This document shows positions 46,339-54,718 of a stretch of DNA of 64,000 nt, piece by piece. Source of the stretch: Cyanobacterium sp. T60_A2020_053 (GTDB taxonomy: Bacteria; Cyanobacteriota; Cyanobacteriia; Cyanobacteriales; Cyanobacteriaceae). A model generated the notes under the pieces. The model did not search any database and was not told the origin of the DNA. It worked only from the letters and a program-made list of their open reading frames with translations. A program made the translations under genes and the position numbers. The first letter of the stretch is position 1. Every line of letters begins with the position of its first letter. The stretch is from assembly GCA_015272165.1 (NCBI GenBank), contig JACYMF010000037.1:1-64000 (forward strand), in the 5' to 3' direction.

Positions 46339-47220
46339 ATGAGAAAATTACTAATTATGAAAAGTATCTTATTATGTACGGATGGTTCAGATTTTGCTGA
46401 AAATATTTATCGTTATGGTGCTTGGTTTGCTAAAAAATTAGATAGTAAACTGAATGTGTTATCTGTGACGGATATCCGTTCTCAGCAAGTTGTCTCTACT
46501 AATAATTTTAGCGGTACTCTTAATCTGGGTACTTCTCAAAAGTTATTAGAGAAATTAGTAGAGATAGAACACCAAAAAGCACATTTAAACCACGAAAAAT
46601 CTAAATTAATTTTACAAGCAGCCGCAAACTTCCTTCATCAGGAAGATATTACTAATATCAGTTTGATTAATAAAACAGGTTTTCTTGTGGATGTGTTGCA
46701 TGAGTTTGAGACGGAGAATGATTTAATTATCTTAGGGAAAAGAGGAGATAACGCTCAGTTTGCATCTAATCATTTAGGTGCAAATGTAGAAAGAATTTTG
46801 CGTAGTAGCCATAAACCTTGTTGCGTTATTCCCCGTGAATTTAAGCCTGTAGAAAGTTTACTATTAGCTTATGACGGCGGTGCTAGTTGTCAAAAATTAA
46901 TTAGTTTCATGGCATCTTTTCCTATTTTTCAAGATTTGGAGCTACACTTGATTACTGTGGCTCAGAATAATCACGATCAAAATGCCAAGGCAAGTTTTGC
47001 GGAAGGAAAAGAATTAGCCACCAAAGCTGGTTTTAACCCTATTGCTGTCTTAAAAGAAGGACATCCCGAAGATGCCATTGCTCAATATATCGCCGAGCAT
47101 GATATTAGTATGTTATTGATGGGCGCTTATGGTCATAGTCGTATCCGTCAATTAGTGATCGGCAGTGTTACCGCTCAAATCCTTCGTGCTACTGATATTG
47201 CCACTTTTGTTTTTAGATAA
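46339..47220 (+). CDS. Tandem universal stress protein, paired with SulP
   Basis: 293 residues if read from ATG 46339, or 287 from ATG 46357 (MKSILLCTDGSDFAENIYRY); the second is the better family start. An 18-base direct repeat (GAAAATTACTAATTATGA) created two in-frame ATGs. Two Usp domains are present: the second ends GAYGHSRIRQLVIGSVTAQI, a full G-2x-G-9x-G(S/T) ATP-binding motif, while the first has a partial one. It starts 22 bases after the SulP stop, so the two are probably co-transcribed, suggesting a role in controlling anion uptake or signalling its state. That role is inference. Confidence 0.88.
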   Translation: MRKLLIMKSILLCTDGSDFAENIYRYGAWFAKKLDSKLNVLSVTDIRSQQVVSTNNFSGTLNLGTSQKLLEKLVEIEHQKAHLNHEKSKLILQAAANFLHQEDITNISLINKTGFLVDVLHEFETENDLIILGKRGDNAQFASNHLGANVERILRSSHKPCCVIPREFKPVESLLLAYDGGASCQKLISFMASFPIFQDLELHLITVAQNNHDQNAKASFAEGKELATKAGFNPIAVLKEGHPEDAIAQYIAEHDISMLLMGAYGHSRIRQLVIGSVTAQILRATDIATFVFR

Positions 47221-47244
47221 TTTCAGCTAAAAATAATCATCAGT

Positions 47245-47261
47245 GTTGGAAATTCTCCAAC
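47245..47261. terminator. Short hairpin after the SulP-Usp pair
   Basis: GTTGGA / TCCAAC with loop AATTC, 25 bases after the usp stop. It has no T-tract, so a weak terminator at best. The following 150 bases lead to hemC and show no other feature. Confidence 0.3.
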
Positions 47262-47417
47262 CCTGAACGAATCTAAGCTGTACGCTTTTTGGGAAGAATC
47301 AATATTTGCAGATTTTGGGCATTTCCTTAAGAAACTAAGATTGCTGAGAGAACTCACGTTACTCCTTTTCTGATACCCTAGATCGAGTTGTAAAAACTTA
47401 TTATAAAAAATATTTAT

Positions 47418-48371
47418 ATGAATGATCAAGCTCGTACCATCGTTATTGGTACTCGTAAAAGTAATTTAGCATTAGTACAAACTTATTGGGTCAAAAAAGA
47501 GTTAGAAAGTCATTTCCCCGATGTGGATTTTGAAGTGGAAAAAATGAGTACCCAAGGGGATAAAATTCTTGATGTAGCTTTGGCAAAAATCGGCGATAAG
47601 GGTTTATTTACCAAAGAATTAGAAGTAGGCATGATCAATAATGAGGTTGATTTTGCGGTGCATTCCCTCAAAGATTTACCTACTAATTTACCTGATGGCT
47701 TAATGCTAGGTTGCGTTACTAAACGGGTTAATCCTGCTGATGCTTTAGTTGTTAATGAAAAGCACCTTAATAAACAGTTAGACACCCTTGCCGATGGTGC
47801 GGTGATAGGTACTTCTTCTTTACGCCGTTTGGCACAATTACGCCACCATTTCCCCCATTTAACTTTTAAGGATGTGCGCGGTAATGTTAATACTCGTTTA
47901 GCGAAGTTAGATGCTGGGGAATACGATGGGATTATTCTGGCTGTGGCTGGTTTAGAGCGTTTGGATATGGCTGATCGAGTTCATCAAGTTATTCCTAGTG
48001 AGATTTCCCTTCATGCGGTAGGGCAAGGGGCGCTGGGCATTGAATGTCGTATCGGTGATAATACTGTGTTAGATTTGGTCAAAGTGATCGAAGATAAGGA
48101 TACCCTTGATTGTACTTTAGCAGAGCGTTCTTTTCTCAGGACTTTAGAGGGCGGTTGTCAAGTGCCTATCGGTGTAAATACTTCTATTACGGATAATCAA
48201 TTAACTTTGGTTGGTATGGTTGCTAGTCTTGATGGTCAAACTTTACTAAGAGAAACTGTTGTTGGTGAAAGAGATCAAGCGGAAGATATTGGTAAGCAAT
48301 TAGCGGAAAGATTGAAGGCGAAGGGCGCTGGTGATATTCTTCAAGCTATTATCGCTTCGGCAAGGAGTTAG
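47418..48371 (+). CDS. hemC: Hydroxymethylbilane synthase (porphobilinogen deaminase)
   Basis: A 317-residue HemC. It polymerises four porphobilinogen molecules for heme, chlorophyll and bilin synthesis in the cytoplasm. Recognised segments: [18 protein letters not shown] at the N-terminus, [13 protein letters not shown] (catalytic Asp), [23 protein letters not shown], and the dipyrromethane-cofactor cysteine in [11 protein letters not shown] (about residue 251). All are intact. The gene is preceded by its own leader and is not in an operon. Confidence 0.97.
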   Translation: MNDQARTIVIGTRKSNLALVQTYWVKKELESHFPDVDFEVEKMSTQGDKILDVALAKIGDKGLFTKELEVGMINNEVDFAVHSLKDLPTNLPDGLMLGCVTKRVNPADALVVNEKHLNKQLDTLADGAVIGTSSLRRLAQLRHHFPHLTFKDVRGNVNTRLAKLDAGEYDGIILAVAGLERLDMADRVHQVIPSEISLHAVGQGALGIECRIGDNTVLDLVKVIEDKDTLDCTLAERSFLRTLEGGCQVPIGVNTSITDNQLTLVGMVASLDGQTLLRETVVGERDQAEDIGKQLAERLKAKGAGDILQAIIASARS

Positions 48372-48397
48372 AATTTTTGGACAGGGGGGAGTGATAA

Positions 48398-48721
48398 GTA
48401 GGCTTTGCTGAAAAAGTGGAGTGGTGAGGGGAGGAGTCAGGAGAAATGCTTATAAATTAAAGACTTTGCCGTAATAATCATTTTTCATAAGTTGCTCTTT
48501 TAACCTTTGCCCTTTGCCCTTTTAACTTTGCCCTTTTTTAGCCTTTGCCTTTTTCACTTTGTTCTTTTACTCAATCTCTTGTCAAAGTAAGTTATAATCA
48601 AAAAAGTGAATTTTGTTACAAAACTTCATGAAATATTCAGGGTGTTGACATCCTGTGAGGGAATTGGAGACTAAAAAAATTAGCAAAAAATTCCTTAAAT
48701 TGACCAAAAATAAACGTTATT
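48398..48721. repeat. Intergenic repeat block with single MITE-like end
   Basis: Starts AGGCTTTGCTGAAAAAGTGG (48399), then TTATAAATTAAAGACTTTGC, matching the left half of 42645-42904. A simple tract follows (CTTTGCCCTTTTAACTTTGC, about 48500-48560). No right end of the element was found. The rest of the region is leader sequence for the SDR gene. Confidence 0.45.
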
Positions 48722-49450
48722 ATGGAAAATTCCCCCAGTCAGAAACACGCTATAATTACCGGGGCAAGTAGCGGAATCGGTAAAGCCACCGCCATAAAAT
48801 TCGCTCAAGCAGGAATAAATGTTAGTTTGATTGCACGTTCTAGCAGTAAACTAGCGGAAGTTGCTCAAATAGTCAGTGATTATGGAGTACAAGTCAAAAC
48901 CCATGCTTTGGACTTAGAGGAGGTTACAAAAGTTCAAGCAGAAGTAGAAAATATTGTTATTCAGTGGGGAGGCGTTGATATTCTCGTCAATAACGCTGGG
49001 ATTGGTTATACCAATTTTCTGCAAGAAACTACTCTTGCAGATTGGCAACAGGTGATCAATCTCAATTTAACCAGTGTATTTCAATGTATCATGGGGGTGT
49101 TACCTACCATGAAAAAACAACAGCAAGGCACAATTATTAATGTAGCTTCGATCGCTGCAAGTAATCCCTTCCCCGGCTGGGGTGCTTATTCTGTCAGTAA
49201 ATCTGCTTTAGTTACCCTCAGTCAGTGTTTATCGGCGGAGGAAAGAGGTAACGGTATCCGAGTGACTACTATTTCACCGGGCGCTGTTGATACTCCTATT
49301 TGGGATACTGACACGGTGAAAGTGGAGTTAAACCGCAGTGCTATGTTAACTGCTGAAATGGTTGCAGAAACAATATTACAGGCGGTTTTATTACCTCAGT
49401 CAGCAGTAATAGAAAATCTAACCGTTACTCCTAGTTTGGGAGCGCTTTAG
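48722..49450 (+). CDS. Short-chain dehydrogenase/reductase (SDR)
   Basis: A 242-residue classical SDR. Cofactor motif TGASSGIGKA (about 14-23), NNAG (about 90), and the catalytic set S-Y-K in NVASIAASNPFPGWGAYSVSK (Tyr and Lys of YxxxK). A basic residue after strand 2 (ARSSSK) suggests NADP(H). It is followed 102 bases later by folE on the same strand; cyanobacterial SDRs in this position may reduce pterins (sepiapterin-reductase-like) or be general 3-ketoacyl reductase relatives. The substrate is inferred only from neighbourhood. Confidence 0.88.
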   Translation: MENSPSQKHAIITGASSGIGKATAIKFAQAGINVSLIARSSSKLAEVAQIVSDYGVQVKTHALDLEEVTKVQAEVENIVIQWGGVDILVNNAGIGYTNFLQETTLADWQQVINLNLTSVFQCIMGVLPTMKKQQQGTIINVASIAASNPFPGWGAYSVSKSALVTLSQCLSAEERGNGIRVTTISPGAVDTPIWDTDTVKVELNRSAMLTAEMVAETILQAVLLPQSAVIENLTVTPSLGAL

Positions 49451-49552
49451 GTTGCTTTGATTAATTTTTAAGTCCTTGAGACTACATATCAACTATTTTC
49501 AAGTAGCTGATATTTCCTAACTCACATATTTAGTAATTTTATTTCTTTTATT

Positions 49553-50275
49553 ATGACAGTATTTGCCAACGGTTCTGACCCTTCTCAACAAAATCCTCTT
49601 ACTTCTCAATCTATCACTACTGAAGTTTTTAATAATGTTAGTAGTCGCCCAGATCGTAATACCCATAATGGGCAGGAAGCTAAAATTCAGGAAGCGAAGG
49701 AAGAAAATAAACAGCAGATGATGGATTCAGTATATAAGATGCTGGAATCGATCGGGGAGGATCCGCAACGGGAAGGACTTTTAAAAACGCCTAAAAGGGT
49801 AGCTGAAGCGATGCAGTTTCTCACTCAAGGTTATAGTCAATCCCTTGAACAACTTGTTAACGGGGCAATTTTTGATGAAGGTCATAACGAGATGGTGTTA
49901 GTGCGAGATATTGACTTTTTTAGTCTTTGTGAACATCATATGTTGCCTTTTATGGGGCGCGCCCATGTGGCTTATATTCCTAATCAAAAGGTTGTGGGTT
50001 TAAGTAAGTTAGCTCGTATTGTGGAGATGTATTCTCGTCGTTTACAGGTGCAGGAAAGATTAACTCGTCAAATTGCTGAAGCGGTACAAACTATTTTAGA
50101 CCCTCAAGGGGTGGCTGTGGTGATGGAGGGCGCTCATATGTGTATGTCTATGCGCGGGGTGCAGAAACCGGGTTCTTGGACTGTTACCAGTGCTATGATT
50201 GGGGTGTTTCAGGATGAGACTAAAACTCGTGAGGAGTTTCTTAATTTGATTCAGCATCAACCTCGTTTTATGTAA
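49553..50275 (+). CDS. folE: GTP cyclohydrolase I
   Basis: 240 residues with an extra, low-conservation 50-residue N-terminus. The catalytic domain is complete: [34 protein letters not shown] (zinc Cys and His pair), [24 protein letters not shown] and [14 protein letters not shown] (second zinc Cys). It converts GTP to 7,8-dihydroneopterin triphosphate, the first step of folate, pterin and queuosine-related pathways. A strong terminator follows. Confidence 0.96.
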   Translation: MTVFANGSDPSQQNPLTSQSITTEVFNNVSSRPDRNTHNGQEAKIQEAKEENKQQMMDSVYKMLESIGEDPQREGLLKTPKRVAEAMQFLTQGYSQSLEQLVNGAIFDEGHNEMVLVRDIDFFSLCEHHMLPFMGRAHVAYIPNQKVVGLSKLARIVEMYSRRLQVQERLTRQIAEAVQTILDPQGVAVVMEGAHMCMSMRGVQKPGSWTVTSAMIGVFQDETKTREEFLNLIQHQPRFM

Positions 50276-50289
50276 TCTTTTCTTTTGTC

Positions 50290-50352
50290 TTCGGGCTAGA
50301 AGCCCGAAATACGTTTGATTGTAGGGGCTGAATAATATTCAGCCCTTTTTTA
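50290..50352 (+). terminator. Double hairpin terminator after folE
   Basis: First hairpin TTCGGGCT-AGA-AGCCCGAA (50290-50308). The second hairpin, GGGCTGAAT-AAT-ATTCAGCCC (50325-50345), is followed by TTTTTT, a textbook intrinsic terminator, about 50 bases after the folE stop. Confidence 0.8.
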
Positions 50353-50372
50353 TAGAAATTTTTGGGGTGATT

Positions 50373-51764
50373 ATGATGATTTACAATAAATTAATTAGAG
50401 ATAAAATACCTGATATTTTAAGTAAAAATAATCTTCAATATAATATAGATAATTTTAGCGATCATGAATATCAACAAGCTCTAAAAGATAAACTTTTAGA
50501 AGAAGTGCAAGAGTTATTAATATCTAAAAATAGTCAAGAAATAGAAGAAGAAATCGCTGATATTTACGAAGTACTGGATAGTTTAATTGATATTTTTGGT
50601 TTAAATCAAGAAAAAATTAAAGATATTCAAGTACAAAAAAGAATTGATAAAGGTAGTTTTCGAGCAAACATTAAGCTAGTTTCAGTTACTAATAAAAGTT
50701 ATTTTATTATCGATAGTAAAGAAGAAAGTGTTTTACAAGAATTAGAGATTTTTTTGGAAGAAAAAGTTAAATCACAAGCAGAAATTATTGATTTTGATAG
50801 CTATTTATTAGCTAATATTGTTAATGAAATAAAAACTATTAATCCACTTTGGTTTAATTTAAAAGTACCTAAAAATTTAGGAGGTTTGGAGTTTAGTAAC
50901 ACTGCTTTTTATCGTTGGCAAACCTTGATAAGTCAATATTCAGGGGCTCTAAGTTTTTTACAAACTCAACATCAAAGCGCCCTCCACCAAATTGCCAATA
51001 GTGATAATTATTATTTAAGGGAAAAGTATTTAGCGCCCTCCATCTCAGGGAAGATATTATGTGGTGTGGGTTTTTCTCATTTGCGCCGTAGAGATAAGGT
51101 AATGTTAAGTGCAAAACCTGTTAACAATGGGTATCAATTAACGGGGGATATTAGTTGGATTACTGGTTATAATTTTTTTGATTATTTTATTGTGGGTGCA
51201 ACTTTACCTGATGGCTCAGAATTGAAGGCAATTACGCCTTTTTCGTCTCATAATCATGGTGATAGTAGTCTTAATTTTAGTGAAATTATGAGGTTAGGGG
51301 CGCTGTCTAGCACTAATACAGTGACAGGAAAAATGGTTAACTGGTTTATTCCTCAAGAGAATTTAGTTAGTATTAAACCCCCTAATAATATTCATCAGCA
51401 AGATCAACAAAATATTCTACATCATGGTTTTTTTGCCCTAGGTAATACTCTTGCAACTATGAAATTGATTAAAGAAAATTGCCGAAAATTAGGGATTAAT
51501 TATGATGAGAAATTAACTGCAAAAGTGGTTAATTTAGAAGAAGAAATGTTCAGCGCCCTCCACCATGAATTAAGTTATCATGAAAAATTGCAACTCAGAG
51601 TAAAAGCGATTAAATTAGCTTATGAATGTGCAGAAAAAGCGGTAATGAGTAGTAAGGGGGGCGCTAATTTGTCATGTCACCCTGCCAATCGTCTTTATCG
51701 AGAAGCGCTGGTATATAGCGTTTCTGGACAAACTATGGATGTTTTAACCGCTTGTTTATGTTAG
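50373..51764 (+). CDS. Fusion of MazG-like pyrophosphohydrolase and acyl-CoA dehydrogenase-like domain
   Basis: The start is at ATG 50373; GTG at 50367 is also possible. The protein has about 463 residues in one continuous frame. Residues 1-105 are a MazG/PRA-PH-like all-alpha NTP pyrophosphohydrolase: YNKLIRDKIPDIL, KDKLLEEVQELL, EEEIADIYEVLDSLID, with the ExxE..ExxD metal-binding pattern intact. Residues about 140-463 resemble acyl-CoA dehydrogenases: PLWFNLKVPKNLGGLEFS, a beta domain (ILCGVGFSHLRRR, GDISWITGYNFFDYFIVGA) and a helical C-terminus with SVSGQTMDVLTA. The expected catalytic glutamate of the latter is not clear. This combination is not one I know. The reaction may be salvage of a flavin or CoA-linked substrate, but that is a guess. 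Confidence 0.75.
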   Translation: MMIYNKLIRDKIPDILSKNNLQYNIDNFSDHEYQQALKDKLLEEVQELLISKNSQEIEEEIADIYEVLDSLIDIFGLNQEKIKDIQVQKRIDKGSFRANIKLVSVTNKSYFIIDSKEESVLQELEIFLEEKVKSQAEIIDFDSYLLANIVNEIKTINPLWFNLKVPKNLGGLEFSNTAFYRWQTLISQYSGALSFLQTQHQSALHQIANSDNYYLREKYLAPSISGKILCGVGFSHLRRRDKVMLSAKPVNNGYQLTGDISWITGYNFFDYFIVGATLPDGSELKAITPFSSHNHGDSSLNFSEIMRLGALSSTNTVTGKMVNWFIPQENLVSIKPPNNIHQQDQQNILHHGFFALGNTLATMKLIKENCRKLGINYDEKLTAKVVNLEEEMFSALHHELSYHEKLQLRVKAIKLAYECAEKAVMSSKGGANLSCHPANRLYREALVYSVSGQTMDVLTACLC

Positions 51765-51771
51765 TTAATGA

Positions 51772-53211
51772 TTAACAATCTTTTAACTTAGCTAAGTGCA
51801 AAATAATTTTATCAATATTTTCTCTTAAAATACTGACACTCTGATTTGAATTATTAACAATAATAGTCACGATTAAATTATCAAAATTTTCCCCGTCTAA
51901 ATAACCAGCAAGAGCGACAGCGCCCGTCAGCGTACCAGTTTTCCCCCTTAATTTTCCCTCAACAATAGTATCTTTAAAACGATTGCTTAATGTGCCGTCA
52001 ATTCCAGCAATACTAAGGGAATTAACAAAACTTGGTTCATTTTGCATCAATTTTAAAACGGTGTGGAGGGCGCTGGGGGTAACTAAATTTTGACGAGATA
52101 AACCAGAGCCATCATTTAAGAAGAAACTACCATTTTCTAATCCTAAATCTGTTAATATTTTGGTTAAACTTTCAATTTTACTATCTTGATTATTAGCTAA
52201 ATTATCATATAAAAATTCTGCGTATAAATTATTACTATCCTTATTGGTTGTGGCAATTATTTCTTTTAAAATTGGTGATTTAATTTCTTGATATAACTGA
52301 TAATCTGACAAATTATAACTATCATTCACCTGAGAAGTATTGACTAGAATATTATTAGTTTGTAAAATATTCACCAGAGAATCAAGGAAATATTGACTAG
52401 GATTAGGAATAGTTAAACGCCAATCACGAGATTCTGAATTAGGAGGCATTTCCCCCGTCAAATTAATTTGGTAATTTTGCCAATTAACTGTTAACTTTAT
52501 TTGACTATCTTTAATATTATTATTAACTAAAATTTGATTATTAACACGCCACTGCTTTCCCCCTAAATTATCTGACCAATTAATGATTGGTAATTGATTA
52601 TTTTCTCTACTAATTACATTAAAAGAAACTACATTTTCTACTAAATTAAGTTTACTAATTGGTGGGGCATAAGCAAAAGGCAAATCAGAAACTTCCCAAG
52701 TGCCATTCACTAAATTATCAGTTTGGTTATCACCAACAACAATTACTTTATTAATAGATTTAATGCCATCTTTTTTTAACTTTTGAGCGATGTTTTTTAA
52801 ACTGTTATGGGTTAAAGTAGGATCGCTTGAACCCATTATAATTAAAGTATCTAAAACCGGCGCACTCCCCCGTATATAAACAGGGGTGGTTACTTGATAA
52901 TTTTTGCCAAATTTAATTAAGCTACTGGCGGTAATTAATAACTTTGCATTAGAAGCGGGAAGAAAATATTTATCGCTATTGAGTTGATAAAAAGTTTCAT
53001 CATTATCCCCATTTTTTACAATAATTCCCCAATTTGCCTTTTTTAACTCTGGTTGATTAATAATATTATCGATAGTTTTAGGTAAATCTTGGCGACAGAA
53101 AGATGTTTCAGTTTGTGCTTTAATTTGTGATGGACTAAAAGCATTAATTACAACAAATAAACTAAAAAAAGACGCTTGTAATAAAAGCTTTAACCGTTGC
53201 TTAATATTCAT
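51772..53211 (-). CDS. dacB: D-alanyl-D-alanine carboxypeptidase/endopeptidase (PBP4, DacB)
   Basis: A 479-residue S13-family penicillin-binding protein with an N-terminal signal peptide (LLLQASFFSLFVVINAF). Active-site motifs: SxxK in LPASNAKLLITAS (about residue 82), SxN in NDGSGLSRQN, and KTG in LRGKTGTLTGAV. The large insert between SxxK and SxN is present. It trims and hydrolyses peptidoglycan in the periplasm. Complete length for the family. Its stop is eight bases from the convergent fusion gene. Confidence 0.95.
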   Translation of the reverse strand: MNIKQRLKLLLQASFFSLFVVINAFSPSQIKAQTETSFCRQDLPKTIDNIINQPELKKANWGIIVKNGDNDETFYQLNSDKYFLPASNAKLLITASSLIKFGKNYQVTTPVYIRGSAPVLDTLIIMGSSDPTLTHNSLKNIAQKLKKDGIKSINKVIVVGDNQTDNLVNGTWEVSDLPFAYAPPISKLNLVENVVSFNVISRENNQLPIINWSDNLGGKQWRVNNQILVNNNIKDSQIKLTVNWQNYQINLTGEMPPNSESRDWRLTIPNPSQYFLDSLVNILQTNNILVNTSQVNDSYNLSDYQLYQEIKSPILKEIIATTNKDSNNLYAEFLYDNLANNQDSKIESLTKILTDLGLENGSFFLNDGSGLSRQNLVTPSALHTVLKLMQNEPSFVNSLSIAGIDGTLSNRFKDTIVEGKLRGKTGTLTGAVALAGYLDGENFDNLIVTIIVNNSNQSVSILRENIDKIILHLAKLKDC

Positions 53212-53233
53212 ATTTGCTCATTAGAATTTGTAG

Positions 53234-53255
53234 GGGTTGAATACTTATTCAACCC
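53234..53255. repeat. GGGTTGAATA hairpin upstream of dacB
   Basis: Stem GGGTTGAATA / TATTCAACCC with a CT loop, preceded by TAG, the same family as 5461 and 50325. It lies between the dacB start and the LON-domain gene end, so it could terminate the latter. A single MITE-type end (TTTTTCAGCAACCCCTAAT) lies at 53363-53386, over the stop of that gene. Confidence 0.5.
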
Positions 53256-53380
53256 ACTGATTTTAACCTCTTTATTTAACAAAAACTGGGATTTATTTGA
53301 CAAATTTAGATGCTAAAATCTCATAATTATCTACTTTGTACTTTTAATTTGCTCCCAAGAGTTAACTTTTTCAGCAACCC

Positions 53381-54019
53381 CTAATTAAAAGCATCTTTAA
53401 GGGCGGTGCGCGCTGCCAAATTACTGCGAGTAGTATTCAAAATATCGGCTTCTCTGTCAAGACGCTCCGCCGTATCTCTCATTTCCAATAATACTTGTTG
53501 TTCAGAGGCCACGCCATACAAATTACTGGCTACCCAATAGGATAACTCAGAAGGAGAAGTGGGTAAATTTTCGGGTAATTCTATTTTTTGATCCGTTAAT
53601 TTAGCAGATAATTTGACTACATCTTTTAATAAACTTTTCACTTCTAAGGCTTTCCCTCTTAAATCATGAGGGGAAGATAAATCTTCAATCCATTCCACTA
53701 AACCCACTCGATAGGGTTTTTCTCTCACATATTCCAACAATCTGAAGCGTTGTTGTCCCAGAGTTAGCACTTTCATGCGATCATCAGGTAATTTCTCGAA
53801 ATGGATAATTTCTGCACAACATCCCACGGGTGCAATTTCCCCACTGCTAGAGTCGATCATCAGTACCCCAAAACGGCGATCATATTCTAGGATGGTATTC
53901 ATCATCATACGATAACGAAACTCAAATATATGTAACGGTAGAGGGCGCCCGGGAAACAAAACTACTTCGGGAAGAGGAAATAGGGGTAATTCTCTAACGG
54001 CAATGGAAGATGATGTCAT
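53381..54019 (-). CDS. LON peptidase substrate-binding domain protein
   Basis: A 212-residue protein equal to the N-terminal (LAN, PUA-like) domain of Lon protease without ATPase or protease parts: ELPLFPLPEVVLFPGRPLPL, HIFEFRYRMMM, FGVLMIDSSSGEIAPVGC, AEIIHFEKLPDDR. The C-terminal 60 residues are helical. Such stand-alone proteins occur in most cyanobacteria and plants. They may bind unfolded substrates or partner proteases; the role is not settled. The start ATG is at 54019. Confidence 0.9.
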   Translation of the reverse strand: MTSSSIAVRELPLFPLPEVVLFPGRPLPLHIFEFRYRMMMNTILEYDRRFGVLMIDSSSGEIAPVGCCAEIIHFEKLPDDRMKVLTLGQQRFRLLEYVREKPYRVGLVEWIEDLSSPHDLRGKALEVKSLLKDVVKLSAKLTDQKIELPENLPTSPSELSYWVASNLYGVASEQQVLLEMRDTAERLDREADILNTTRSNLAARTALKDAFN

Positions 54020-54409
54020 GATTTACTCTCTGGTAATGTATTTTTTATCAAAAATTGCTAATAATAATTGTTTCGATTGTATCACAGGGCGAATAATGGA
54101 CAACTCTAATGGACAATTGACAATGAATAATGGATAATGGATATTTTAGAATTTACACACCAATGATCAAGTATTAAAACTTCATAACTAATAATTCATA
54201 ATTTTCCCCATCCCTTTTCCCTAACTAAACTAATAATTGACATATTCAAAGTAAGAGAGCCAAAATTAATAATATTTCTTCACATAAACAAGAAGAGATT
54301 TACTAAATCTTAGATTTTCTATATAAACGGATATAAAATGACAAATAAATAAAAAGTTTGTGAAAGTATTCGATTTCGGTTTCAGAAAAGTAATATTTGA
54401 TGTACGATA

Positions 54410-54560
54410 AAGGGAGATTTTGGTTGCCCCTTTTGGGGAAGTACCTTACAAAAATAGGATAGTAATACTATTAACGCTTCCGTGGGTGAAGCAGTCTGTT
54501 AAATCAGATAACATAAGTGTCTTAAAAATATTTTTTAAGGCTTTGAGGGATACCTCCTTT
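54410..54560 (+). ncRNA. Candidate structured leader or small RNA upstream of the FHA gene
   Basis: The 54020-54718 gap holds no gene. Within it, several stems lie in a row: CCCC-TTTT-GGGG (54427-54438), GCTTC-CGTGGGT-GAAGC (54476-54492), CTTAAAAA-TAT-TTTTTAAG (about 54521-54539), and GAGG-GATA-CCTC followed by CTTTT (54545-54560), a terminator-like end. A further hairpin, TTTGAGT-ATTTT-ACTCAAA, follows. The run fits a small RNA or attenuator but matches no family I can name. Left of it are simple tracts (AATGGACAATTGACAATG). Confidence 0.3.
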
Positions 54561-54718
54561 TGAGTATTTTACTCAAATGCTATTGCAGTTTATTACGGTA
54601 TATGCCGTTTTATTCTGCATAAACGTATCAGAAAACAAATATGATGAATGATAAGGAATAATGACAGCCAAAAAGTGAGCTAGAATAACCTAAGCATAAA
54701 CTATCTAGGTGTATATCG

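Noticed and set aside
47300-47417. Leader of hemC considered as a TPP-type riboswitch because of CTGAGA
   Set aside because: The remaining conserved TPP elements are absent.
47223-47429. 68-residue minus-strand frame between usp and hemC
   Set aside because: It overlaps the hemC start, has no ribosome site and resembles nothing known.
54020-54718. c-di-GMP riboswitch before the FHA operon
   Set aside because: The conserved GGCAAACC and tetraloop-receptor sequences are not present.
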